In this document: piece after piece, positions 20,175-31,457 of the stretch
How the letters are laid out: each line of letters opens with the position of its first letter
Position numbering within the stretch: the first letter of the stretch is position 1
DNA from: Rhizophagus irregularis
Taxonomy: Eukaryota > Glomeromycota > Glomeromycetes > Glomerales > Glomeraceae
Direction: 5' to 3'
Assembly (NCBI RefSeq): GCF_026210795.1
Contig: NC_089439.1
Location: 1,612,001-1,676,000 of the forward strand
Length of the DNA stretch: 64,000 nt
Translations under genes and position numbers: made by a program
Notes under the pieces: generated by a model
Databases searched by the model: none
What the model was told of the DNA's origin: nothing
What the model saw: the letters and a program-made list of their open reading frames with translations, nothing else

Positions 20175-22042
20175 TTAAATGAGCCTTGAGTCCTCACTCG
20201 TTAGATTTTTGTGATTACCAATCAGAGACCTCAAAATACTATCGAAGGACTCTAGTACTACAGGTTTACGGGGGTAAAAAGTGTAGAACATAATCCTTGG
20301 AATAAATTCATATCCCAGGGGTGCTATTCTGTAGTACGCTGGTTCGTCTAAGTACTTTCTTTTTTTGATAGCATCTATTGCCATATAGGGTACTAACAGA
20401 AAATAATCGATAGAGTTTTTTCCGTTTCTATAAACAGATATGTGGAAATTATAGGCAAGAAACGGCAAAGTAACCACAATCATTTTTTGATGACCACAAT
20501 CTCTCACATTCAGTGAATAAGTCGAATGCATACTTTTGTTATTGGGTAGCACCGTTCTGTTTGTACAGAGATGAAGAGAAAATACGTCTAACGTGATGTG
20601 TTTCACGTCGTGTATCATACATAAATAGGGACAACCAACAAAGCATTGCCAACAATCCCTAACCTTTGGGTCGTTCCAATGTTTCACGTTCCAATGTTTT
20701 ACGTTCGAATACAGTGTACTAAAGATCCAGGGAGGGAATTTCCTTCGTAGACGTTTTGAATACCAAAGTGAGAACTCGTCACACTTTCCACCCTGAAACA
20801 AATCAAAGTGACGAGCTTGTTGTACCTGATGTGTGTCCTTGTTCATCGCCTGTTCAACAAAACACGAGCACACGAAACTGTTCGATAATAACACCATAGC
20901 TTGTCATATTTTTTCTCTAACGGCCATCATCCCAGCCATCAGATAAAGTGCAGTATATACTGAACAACTGTCGTCCCTAAGGCAGCAGCTTTTTTCAATT
21001 GACGCAGTGGTAACGAATATATTAGCTATCTCCGTATTTGAGACTGAAACGTAGTCGGACACGGTCACCGCTTCCTGATGGCTATTCTGGTCAACTGCCT
21101 TTTGTGAACCCACAGCGTCACGTTTGATACTTCCATTAACTGCAGGGGCAGTGTTCGTTTGTCCACCAGGTATCGGCACATCTACGTTAGAGGAATTGCA
21201 ATCGTTATGGATAACCGAATCCCCACGAGTACTATTGGTTAATAGCGGACTAAAACTAGTAGCATTGGAAAAGGACTCGCTCTTAATGTCACAAGGAAAA
21301 TCGCTGCTTGCTGTAGTGTAGCTATCTGATGCCACACTACTACGAGTGTCCAAGGGGAACTTTTTGATAAAGAGTCGTCTTTTGTTAACGTCAACGTTTG
21401 TACCAAGGAACTGGCTATAAGGAGAGATCCTTTTATGGCGTTTCTGATCGGGTGATGCGGAGTCCACAATGCGAACGAAATGAAAAGGTTCGTCAGGAAG
21501 ACGAAGAACAAACAGTCCGATATCTCTAGGTAACGACTTGATTAACAACTCAGTGAATTTTTTCGTCTCTGTGTAGTCTGCAAAGAAGAAGGAAGTAATA
21601 GACTGTATATGGAAAGAGTAAACGTAAAGTCCTTCATCATCTCATCCGCAGTCGTCCATAACAACGAAATCGTTCAACACACGAGGAATATTCTCGTTGT
21701 CGCCATAATTAGTGAGGAAAAGCTTCAGCATCCCATCGAGTATTTCCCGTATAATGCCAACAAGTTTAGTTCCAGGAAAGGTAGAGGGTGAAGCAAAATT
21801 GATGTGTATTCTGGGTATTGTGGTAAGTCATTAAACACTACTTCAGAGAAACAGCGGCGTTCTAACGATAAACTGCTATATATCTTCCAGAATGTCTTCC
21901 GTGAACCATATACTTTATAACAATCTTCGATGTGATTCTTAACTACCAGCATAGGACCAGACAGAGCGGTCTTATCGTATACTTCTTCAATCGATAGCTC
22001 TTCCTTCTCACTTTTATCGGGTGCTACTGGGTGTTTGGCCAT
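20175..22042 (-). pseudogene. PrimPol-like family pseudogene
   Basis: Starts at ATG 22040-22042 (MAKHPVAPDKSEKEELSIEE), and aligns with the 463-residue paralogue through LSIEEVYDKTALSG, CFSEVVFNDLPQYP, LVGIIREILDG, DFVVMDD, YSFHIQSITS and RISPYSQFLGT. Three lesions are visible: a frameshift near 21780-21790 just before the PGTK helix, an in-frame TGA at 21642-21644 after VMDDCG, and an in-frame TGA at 20904-20906. The last one sits just after the hydrophobic segment (YTALYLMAGMMAV). Beyond it the same frame runs another 240 residues, with a tandem NVKHW-NVKHW and a Cys-rich stretch (DCWQCFVGCPYLC). That long C-terminal part is not matched closely by the other copies, so this member may define a second subtype. 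Confidence 0.7.
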
Positions 22043-22043
22043 T

Positions 22044-22096
22044 TTTAAATATTCACGTTTTTTCAAATGCTCACGTTTTTTTAAATGTTCACGTTT
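22044..22096 (-). repeat. Three 18-base tandem repeats at the start of the PrimPol-like pseudogene
   Basis: Unit on the minus strand: ACGTGAACATTTAAAAAA, with variants ACGTGAGCATTTGAAAAA and ACGTGAATATTTAAAA. They end at the start ATG, so they make up the likely 5' leader or promoter-proximal DNA. Confidence 0.8.
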
Positions 22097-23708
22097 AATT
22101 TAGGACAAAAGTATAAGAACATTATATTAATACGAGAAGTCGGTTGGCTATGTAAATGAAAGGGACTCATAAGGAGCAGTATCGGTAGTAGGGCATAAAT
22201 CATGTGCTCTTGATGGTAATAATTATAGGAGAGACCTTATCCCATCCGTATTTTTCTATCAATAATGTATATATTTATCGCAACTTCGTATAGGCACGCC
22301 TACGAAGAAAATTTTGTGGCGACGTACATATTGTAATAGGTTGGTAACGATAAAGTATATATTTGTTACGAGTGAAAAAAATTTAGGAATCGATTACAGG
22401 GAAGGTTAAAGAGGACCGTAACTGTAGGGAGATTATAAGTAGACAGCGGGTTTTCCACTCTTGTAATTCTCCGTATTCGTTCACGTTGCTGAGTATCGTC
22501 ACATTTCTAAAGAAATACCTTCCGGATCAAAAATAACGTAACAATCATTATCGTATTCACTTACTGAAAAATGAGATGGCATCGTTACAAAAAATACGTG
22601 GTTTTATTTTATGTGAAGCTGGATAGTTAAACAAACAGAACATATACCCTCGAAAGGGAATTTAATTCTACTTTTATCCCTATCATCCATTCCCGAACGG
22701 ACTCAAACTTCTAGTTAAGATAAGAACCTAGTGTGAATAATAAAAAGAAGTCGTGGCAAACTTACAAATGATTAAGTAAACTTGAAGAAGAAGAGAAACT
22801 TGAAGTGTGCATACAATCTATATGTGTAAAAAGGCACCGCTATGTAAAAAATTAGATGAAACAAAAAATGAATAAAAATCTTTATCTAATTTAAAATTCC
22901 TAAAATCATTGAAAGGGTTTATATATCCTCTTTCGTGATCGTCACTTGCGACGAAATGTACGAGACTTTACTGGCAGCAGACCGTTGTTTAGAAAAAATG
23001 CGTGGAAAAATTTTGTGAATAATATTCTCAATTTCGATGAAGGGCACGTGACAGGGAATAACGTGGGATAAGAATAGCTCATCATTACCCTACTCCCGAA
23101 GGGAGAAATAACATGAATGAATGCGGAGAGGACACCTGTCTACAAATACATGTCCACATATGCCGGTCCACATTTTCCACATAACCTCTTGTAGTACTTG
23201 TATGGAAACATATAGGTTAAATGCGGGTGTACATGAATAATAGGATATACATCCGGTTTAAAGTCATGACACAGACCGCCTGAACACTTTTCTACTTCGT
23301 ACCCTCTGGGTAGATATTTTTAGGTATATATAAGTAATTGCATGTGTAATGATACCACACAGTCTATGGCTAACCTTATTTATTCTTGTGTAGGCGGTCC
23401 GAATCCAGCTATTCAGAGGGTACTCGTTACGTGTCTCTAACAGTGCAACCTAATGTTGGTAAATCTCAGACACTGTTCCGGTAGCATTAAGCGGGAACCA
23501 GTAGATACTATACTGTTGTGAATACGACACAGTTCTGCGATATCACTTACTAACGGTTTCCGTGATGTGGCCAACACTGCCACATTCCGCATCCCCTGCA
23601 AGCATTCCTGTGTCCAATCTAGGCGGAGCCTACGAAGTAGAATACCAAAAAGCTATTAGGGTCTCCTTCGTTCAGAAAACTGAATAATAGAATATATATG
23701 GTATTATT
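22097..23708. other. No gene; hairpins and one 44-base repeat
   Basis: A strong hairpin lies at about 22283-22306 (CTTCGTATAGGC / GCCTACGAAG), another AGGCGGAGCCTACGAAGTAG hairpin at 23621-23641 just before the kinase, and the 44-base repeat at 23186. No coding signal was found. Confidence 0.45.
23186..23229 (+). repeat. 44-base perfect repeat, copy B
   Basis: Perfect match to 18781-18824, same strand, 4.4 kb apart. Confidence 0.85.
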
Positions 23709-24622
23709 ATGGAACTCCTCAGTGGTATAACCGAATTGGATTGCTTTCTCTGTAATGCGGAAGAAAATCCGGACCCAACTGATAATTCCTTGAAAGTCTA
23801 TGATTATAACAAGTTCACAAATACTTGTTTTATTGGGAATGGAAAATTTAGTAATATCTTTAAGGCGGACCTCAATAATGATGGGGGAGGGAGATAGCGC
23901 TAAAAGCAAGCAAAAAAAATAGCGTCACGCTTATTGATGAACTAAAAGTCTACTATAGATGCATTACGGAAGATCCCGAGGCTAACATTACACGTATCTA
24001 TGGAGTGACAAAAGACCCGAATTCTGAAGGACTTATGTTGGTGATGGAATACGCACAGAGGGATAACTTACGGAGCTTTCTTGAAAATGCAAAACCTTCT
24101 GAGCTCTCCTGGGAAGCGAAAACATACTTATTATGGGATATCATAAGAGGTCTAAAGGTAATACATAAAGTAGGTTACGTTCACAAAGATCTGCATAGCA
24201 AAAATATTTTGTGTTTCGAAAGAGCCGGTACCTTAACAGCAAAAATTACAGATTTAGGGCTTTCGTCGCAACCTGGTACTTTCAAACCTCAGGGGATTAT
24301 ACCGTTTATGGCGCCGGAATACCTAAACAGCTGTTTGTATACTACCTCAAGCGATATATACAGCTTTGGAATCATCATGGCAGAATTATCTATAGAAAAC
24401 CCTTTTTTTTGGGATCATGAATATAACATCGCTCTTATATTAAAAATTTCTAATGGATTGAGACCAGAGTTGGCTTCAAGTACACCTCAGCCCTACGTTA
24501 ACTTATGTAAGTTATGTACTGATGCTGATCCTGAGAAAAGACCCACGGCGCAGGAGATTTATGAAACACTCACAAACTGGCTAAGCGATAAGAGTACATT
24601 TAAAATTAAGGATAAGATTTAA
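23709..24622 (+). pseudogene. TKL-type protein kinase with one frameshift
   Basis: ATG at 23709 leads into a glycine loop (IGNGKFSNIFKA). The frame then breaks at the G-run 23883-23887 and stops at TAG. One base out of phase, the kinase continues without interruption: IALKAS with the ATP-binding Lys codon at 23903-23905, ELKVYYRC (alpha-C Glu), LMLVMEYAQRDNLRSFL (hinge), VHKDLHSKNIL (catalytic loop, HKD instead of HRD), KITDLGLSS (DLG instead of DFG), FMAPEYL, SDIYSFGIIMAEL and DPEKRPTAQEIYE. The subdomain order and wording are typical of the expanded Glomeromycotina kinases. Only the single G-run frameshift separates it from a full kinase domain, so a recent mutation or a sequencing error in the homopolymer is likely. 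The Cys-rich leader seen at 3.5 kb is absent here. Confidence 0.85.
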
Positions 24623-24850
24623 ACACTAATGCTCCTCTTGGAGAAAACCGGTCCGTGAAAAAAAAATCTACTCAGTGATGTGGCCTCCAAGGTTATCTGG
24701 AAAGACTGCTATCCTACTCGATACTACCAAGGTTGTGACCGAGATGAATTTGCCAACAATAATACTAACAGACTACGGAGAAGAAAATTAGTAGATGGGT
24801 TGTTTTTTTGAGAACGCCGTCTCAAAATTTTTTCGAGTAGACCTATGAAC
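24623..24850. other. No gene seen
   Basis: Short spacer between the kinase and the TGACCGT element; no recognised motif. Confidence 0.4.
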
Positions 24851-24986
24851 TGACCGTCTTGCCGCTCAACCAGTAGAACCACCCAAAGGGTGCGCTGTTG
24901 ACAGAGGAGGTTCTACGTAGTACCTTTTAGATAGGAACCTAGGTTCACTTCCGAAGGAAGGTCTAAAGACTAGGGCAAGACGGTCA
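24851..24986. mobile_element. Complete TGACCGTCTTGCC element (second MITE family)
   Basis: Terminal inverted repeats TGACCGTCTTGCC and GGCAAGACGGTCA, 13 of 13 matching, enclose 136 bases. The interior is a chain of short palindromes: ACCCAAAGGGT, TTCTACGTAG.TAC, ACCTAGGT and TTCCGAAGGAA. This is the clearest intact copy in the window; others are partial or interrupted. Confidence 0.85.
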
Positions 24987-25929
24987 TGGAATAACGTGAA
25001 CGGGAGATAACGTGGAAAGAATATGCTTGGACAACAGCGCAAACGACGGCCATGAGTTTGTTCACAATTGAACTACAGATCGTTTGCATGACTACTATAC
25101 ACATATAATATGGCACAGTAATGGCAACATAAGAATTCGCATGACACTCCCTTCGGAGAATCGTGTGAAAGTTTTGAACTAAGTTATGTGATCTTGACCA
25201 ATGGAACGATAAATGTCGGTATAAGTAACAGTAAACGACATTGTCTTAAATCAGGTAAGGTAACTGTATGATTTAATGCCAGTGATCGCAATTAATGCTC
25301 TTACTTGTCTGAGGAGGTTCCACGGTTTCTTAGTAGACAGACTGCGAATGATCGTCAGTATTTATGTGGTGTTGGACAGATTAATTTTGATTCCAAAAGT
25401 TGTATCCATTAGATGGGAGACGATTTCTAACAAAATATTCGGCCGGGAATGATTTTATATACTACAGCACAATGGGTCTTTCTTTACATAATAGAGAATG
25501 AATCCGCAAATGATAGTAAATACAGTTTGATTTTAACGAAATTGGACACTTTATTGTGTGTCCCGTCCAATTTTACAGTATTCCTCTGTGTTTTTCTGGG
25601 TGCTATGAACGAAGTAGAAGGATTCTAGGGAAATTAGTCCACGGGACTGAGCACACCCCGCGGGTGGTCCTACTCTGGCCACTCAGCCAGCTCAAAGGTC
25701 TTAGGAATGTGTTCCTAATATCATGGCGTAGAATTAACTGTTATCGATAACCAGTTATGGGCACACTCCTTCTAGGACGAAGTCTAGTTAATGTTCTACT
25801 TCGTACCCAAATGATAGATGGAATGCTTAGTACCCGGAGGGTAGGGCAAGACACTTATGGCATTGCTTTGCAATGCGTTCCTAATCGTGGAGGAGCACAT
25901 AAAGTTACGCCTCAGTCAGAGAACATGTG
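24987..25929. other. No gene; hairpins only
   Basis: Contains TTATCGATAA at about 25741 and the CATTGCTTTGCAATG hairpin at about 25862. A 64-codon frame at 25556 is not convincing. Confidence 0.4.
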
Positions 25930-28900
25930 ACAAATATGTATTCATCGTCATTACCACAAAATATCTGTGGATATTGTTACAAAATTAGGACTTGAAGTGA
26001 TCGACATTTGTCTCATCGTTACTACAAAAATTTACGGATACTGTTGCGCCCATTGCTACAAAAATGCATGAACTTTGTCACAAAAATATACTGACTGTTA
26101 AATCATCACCGCAAATATGAACCTGTGGCGAAATAATTCAGGCTGTAACAAAATATACAGTTCTGGTGACGATTGTCAAAGCAACGTTATTTGTAACAAA
26201 TGTTAAAAACACTGTATGAACTGTTGTTCATGAAACACTATGTATACTAATTGTTACAAAAAATACAAACATATAAAAACATGTTATCATTATTAGAAAA
26301 AATATATATGGACATTACTTTCCTCTCACAGTTGTAACTACCTATTAGTACGAAGTAGAATTTCCACATGACGAAACTGTACGGAACTTGATTAAATATC
26401 TTCATATGAGAGTTGAAATAGACATTAACACTGTTATAAAATTGATGGTATGACCCCTTCATCATGATAAAATCTCCGCTTCATTCTTAAATATGGCGAA
26501 CCCAAACAAGGATATGAACAGCAGTACACTGTCGATGACAAACGTTACATATTTCTAGCAACAAACGGTTTATACAGTGATCCCATTAATATGTTTATTC
26601 AGAGACTGTTCGAAGCATATTTTTCTACCGTAGGTATATACAGTGATGAGCATATTTTTTCCTTCGGGTTCCACTGGAAAAAGAAAGAGGGGCTTTAGCC
26701 CATTCCATGCAAAATACGTAAAAAACGTATAAAAAAATGTCTAATATGGCCATTTTCACACATTCGTCATTCCAGTAAAACCTCCCTTCAGGAGAATAAT
26801 TTTGCTCTTCGAGCAGTCTACGACTGATCACCACCGTATTAATTGGATTGCGAAAACAATAACAATTGCCACAGTCCTGGTATTAATGATGAAATCACTA
26901 CAGTTACATATTCTTGGTAATGATATATGCAAAAAAATTTGCATAATTTGGAAACGTTTTCTGCTTCTGTTCCTTATCACCCGTTGTCCATCAATTTCCA
27001 TTTCCGCAGTCAATGCGTACTAATTATTCATAACCACTAGCCTTTATCGCAGTTATTGTCGGTTACTTACGTTATCGCACCTCATTGTCCACCAGCATTC
27101 TACTTTCAGTATATCAGCCAGGCTTGGTCTTTCAGAAATATCCAGAAACGACGTTATCTTGTTTAGAGACATGTGAATTCACAGTCGATATCCAAGGAAT
27201 ACTGCGTATCTGTTGTTTACTAAAATTTTGTTCCGCTGTTGATTTCCGTCGTATACCGACGAGACATGGACATTTCGTATTCTCGAAATCTACTCAGAAG
27301 ATTGCGTATACATTAAGCATGGTACTGTACTTGTCCCATTCTTTTGTTCATCATAAAGGCAAGCGCAATGGTTATTTTCGTAGAATATGTTAAGCCTTGG
27401 GCATTGGTGGTTATTATTTGCTATACAAGAAAAGACTAATTTTCGACAAATGTTGTAGTAACAAACACCTTTGCATCAGTAAATTCACTGAATAAATAGC
27501 AAACAAAGCGACTAAAGAATATCTGGAGCACTAAGCTGCTCCTCGAGCAGTCTCTGAGTGGGTATGGAAAAAACAATGGTTGTCATCATTGTAGCTAAGA
27601 ATACAGGAACTGTTTGCTAATGTCACGTTGTATAGATACGCTTTTTTTATTCTCTGACTTATCCCGTCTTGTTTGAATATAAACACGTTTCGTTCTTCAC
27701 TCGACACAAAACCCGTCTTTTTAGGTGGGCGCAATTCACCTATTTTTTGGTTAATCATTGTACTCCATTTTCACAGGACTACCCTCCTATATATTTACTT
27801 GGAGACAATTCTCTCTAGCGGGGTCTACGAAGTCCTAAAACCAAGTCAATGATGGGTTGACTGCACCACATTTATCTCGAGTGCTGCGCCACAAACTATC
27901 TTAGGCGTGACATCCTGGTCACACCTGCCGAAATTTTTCTGAGAGGAACACGTGACTTAACTTGTCCATTTTTTCGTTCCAAATTAGATAAGAAATCTAT
28001 CGCAGACAAATAAAAAATAGGGCGGTAATCGAGTTAGTTGCTTATTCGTGTAATGTAGTCTACTAAGGAACCAGTCCTGCAAAATGTCTTTGTTATTTAC
28101 ATATGCTGTTTTAGTTAATTATTGCTGTCCGCTTATATTATTCGTAGTCGATCCCTATTATTAATCAGCACCTCGATCTGGGAATACTTTACGCATCTAT
28201 TGTCCACCATTGCCCTACTCCGCAGACACTAGTACGTAGGTGGTGTTCTATTCTCTGAACTACATGTGTATGTACACACAGAGATAATATTAGCGCTTAT
28301 AAACGTTATACATAAATTACGTTGTCATTCACATATTCTTCCAGTCTATATTTTCATCAATTTCACAGTCGATACCCTTGGGATGCACAAGTATTCTACT
28401 TCGTAACTTCGCCTACAATTGTACGTTAGTATGTGGAATATCGGTCATTGCGATAATAAAATATTGATTCGGGATATAGTTTATGCCATGTGCGTGAGTT
28501 AAGAGTTAATATCTTTTGTAATGATAAACAAAATAAAAACTATTGCATGAATAGACTAAGAATGAAGTATGAAGTATGAAAGCCATGACAACTTAACACG
28601 ATCAGAACGATATTCTTTTAGTAATCCCAATAACACATACGTATTTTTAATTTACAAGAAAAAATGACAATAGTCTCCCTTCTATAATACTGCTATTACC
28701 TGCTTCAACAATAACACTGGGATTTCTCGGAAGTATATATATGACCAGGATCAATGTCTGTGAAACGTGGGCAGTCCATGATTATACTGTAGACGAATAG
28801 CAAACAAAACGTTAACGGTAGTTACAGGAAGCCAATTTCCCTAGCTTCATCTATTGGACTAGTAGTCTTGTATACCATGATAGTTCGAAATGAGCATTCC

Positions 28901-29440
28901 TTTTATCTTTGCAATTCGGAAATGGACGAACCAACCTTTTAGAGATTACATTCCTAATAGTTAAACAACTAGACCAATGAATAGCATTGAGAACACGTGC
29001 ATTTATTTATGTTATTGCATGTCAACAGATATTATATAGCAAGATTCTATTCTATTTTGCTTGTATAGTATAAAGTAACCGGTTTTGTAGTTGTCCTCCC
29101 AAGTGTTACCCAAATATCGTTGTTCATCTCGGCTCCACGAAATTATTTTTTTCAATTGTGGTTCAAACTAATGAATTATTGAGGAATTAATCTCAGTTTG
29201 ATGGTTATTCGCATAACTCTTGTTGGATAAAGCTGGTCTTTCCACATGCTGCCGGAAACAGTTTGTACGTGAGTTTTAGTGGTATGGTGTTCATTCTGTT
29301 CAGTCCCAAGAGAGATATAAAACAACAGCTCGAATCATAACATTTTGTTTCTAAGGGTATCGTTACCACATTTCACGGTATTTTAGCTTATTTCATATGT
29401 ACTTCATTCCCAAAGACAGCATGGTATAAAAAGATATTAC
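25930..29440. repeat. Old duplicated non-coding block, copy A
   Basis: Collinear with about 54650-57930. Anchors: AAACTGTACGG near 26375 vs AAACTATACGG near 55340; GATTGCGAAAACAAT near 26845 vs AAGTGCGAAAACAAT near 55604; TCTACTTCGTAACTTCG near 28396 vs 57228; and ACAACAGCTCGAATCAT near 29322 vs 57781. Substitutions and indels are frequent, so the event is old. No reading frame is shared by the copies. The first 300 bases of both contain a degenerate tandem motif, roughly GTTACNACAAAAATAT. Confidence 0.75.
26639..26838. mobile_element. Tc1/mariner-like MITE, copy 5, with empty site elsewhere in the window
   Basis: Left TACAGTGATGAGCATATTTT and right GACTGATCACCACCGTA, inserted at TA. The duplicated block at 55.6 kb has the same flanks without the element, so the insertion happened after the duplication. 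Confidence 0.9.
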
Positions 29441-31282
29441 TAGTCCCCAGACAGAGTATAGTACCAGCATGTACTAACTCCCTATTTTTACATAGAGTCG
29501 CATGTCGAAGAGTGTCATTGTTTCACGGAAAAATTAACTTTTGTAATCCCATAGTTATCACATGACTAGAGCCCATCGTTACCACATAACATATGAAACT
29601 AAGTTATTTATCGTTACTAAAGATATGGCATTAACCTATAGATAAATAATAATTGTATATTTTATTCATTGCACTATCTACTTCATACTGACCGTCATGC
29701 CGCTCAACCACGCTTAGGAGGTTCTAGGAACCTAGGTTCATAGGGGTAGACAGTATTTCTTAAAAAACACACTGTGCTCGCAGCATCAATCAACCGGGAA
29801 GTTGCCGTTAAAACATTACCTCTCTATTCGTTAACATTCGTTAACATCCACTTCTAACTATACATCCATTATTTTCTTCGTTCCTCGGATAAATCCCATG
29901 GGGCCCACAAAGAAGTGAAGGAAGAATACGTAGACACACCCAAATGCCACTTCATCGCTAATTTCTTATCATTTTTCACAACTAATGGTCTAGGGTCTCA
30001 GGTTTTTGTTCCTATAATATTCACTTATGTTGGTTATATCTATTCTACCTCGTTTTAAGCTTTTGATACAAAACTTGCAAAATCTATAAATATTCCACGT
30101 TATTCCAGTGTCGTCCGCTTTTTTTTCGCAGTTCACGTTAGTTGAAGACTTCTCGAAGAGCACGTCTCCGTTACCACACTAGTACAGAAACTCATTCGTT
30201 ATTTATTCCCAAAATTTATTACAACGTTGTTAATAACGCATAATTGCCTCTCATGATGAATACATGATCATAGTTACCGGGATTTTGTGACTGTTATCAC
30301 AGAAACACACGTGGATATTACAAAAAATTTGCGTTTATCGTTAACATCACTGCAGTCGATACCCTTGTTTCACATCATCAAATCTCTGCAGTTGATACTT
30401 TAGTTCTGCACTAATTCCTTATGATGTAGTTGATTTGTTAATACTAATAGCAATAACACGTGGGGGATTCATCAAGTACCACTTATTGTTTGTGGACCTT
30501 CGGGCACAGTCTCTTCACGTAACCTTTAATGCAGCAACAACCGTTACCAATCATGTATGGCATTGTACATACAGCTAACCAATGTATATATCGTTACCAC
30601 ATATATATTAATCGTTACCTGTATGTACAATGTTCGTTACCAAACATATAATGTCACCGATTTGTATGATTAAATACCGTATACGAGATAATTGCATAAT
30701 TTCCGAGGAACAAAGAAATTAGTCTATGATATTGGCTTCTAAGGGAGGCAAAATGTGTATATATTAATCGAATACGACTGGTACATTCACAATAACTAGT
30801 ATTGTTACACTTTTCGGTAACGTTGTTGAATCAGAGGCTGACATATTTTTCACAATGATGTGTATATTGGTCGATACTGTGTTACATAATCTTGGTAATG
30901 AAGTCACGTGTTTTCCGAGACCCCACAGTCCCGGAAATTACATAACGGACTGAACTGTAAAAATTTGAGCAACTCGAAGTCATCAAAGTCACGTGATTTC
31001 GTCGAGAGATTTTCAACAACTGTTATCATCTTCGTAGCAATACTCACATTCGTTGTTTATGGGACACTGCGTATCCAGTTGTCTATTAATTTTTTTTGCT
31101 CCATAGCTATAATGTTGACAGATGAATCGTATAAGTAAACATTTACTAACGTTTCATAACTTTCATTTATCTTTTTTTTGTAGTTTATTTTCCGGTCACC
31201 TTCTGAACAGCCCTCCACAATTAGGAACAGTGGACCCCCTTCAGGTATTCCCTAAGACCTTTGAATAGGAAGTTCTACTTTG
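29441..31282. other. No gene; dispersed motifs
   Basis: Contains a TGACCGTCATGCC element remnant at 29693-29752, a cluster of CGTTACCACATATA-like motifs at 30540-30660, and a TCACGTGA-family fragment at 30925-31010. Confidence 0.5.
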
Positions 31283-31457
31283 TACAGTGGTGAGCATAAT
31301 TTTTCCTTCGGGTTCCACTGGAAAAAGAAAGAGGTAAAACACGTAAAAAACGTATAAAAAACTGTTCAATATTTTCACACATTCGTTATTCCAGTGGAAC
31401 CTCCCTTCAGGAGAATAATTTTGCTCTTCGAGCAGTCTCCGACTGATCACCACCGTA
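31283..31457. mobile_element. Tc1/mariner-like MITE, copy 6
   Basis: Left TACAGTGGTGAGCATAATTT and right GACTGATCACCACCGTA. Interior TTCCTTCGGGTTCCACTGG and the GCTCTTCGAGC hairpin; shorter by about 25 bases than copy 5 through one internal deletion. Confidence 0.85.

Noticed and set aside
21642..21644. TGA recoding (both in-frame stops of the minus-strand PrimPol-like gene are TGA)
   Set aside because: The gene also has a frameshift, and other genes in the window use TGA as a normal stop (498-500, 17807-17809). A pseudogene is simpler.
3467..24622. Joining the kinase leader at 3.5 kb with the kinase domain at 23.7 kb
   Set aside because: Opposite strands and 20 kb apart; they are remnants of two different family members.
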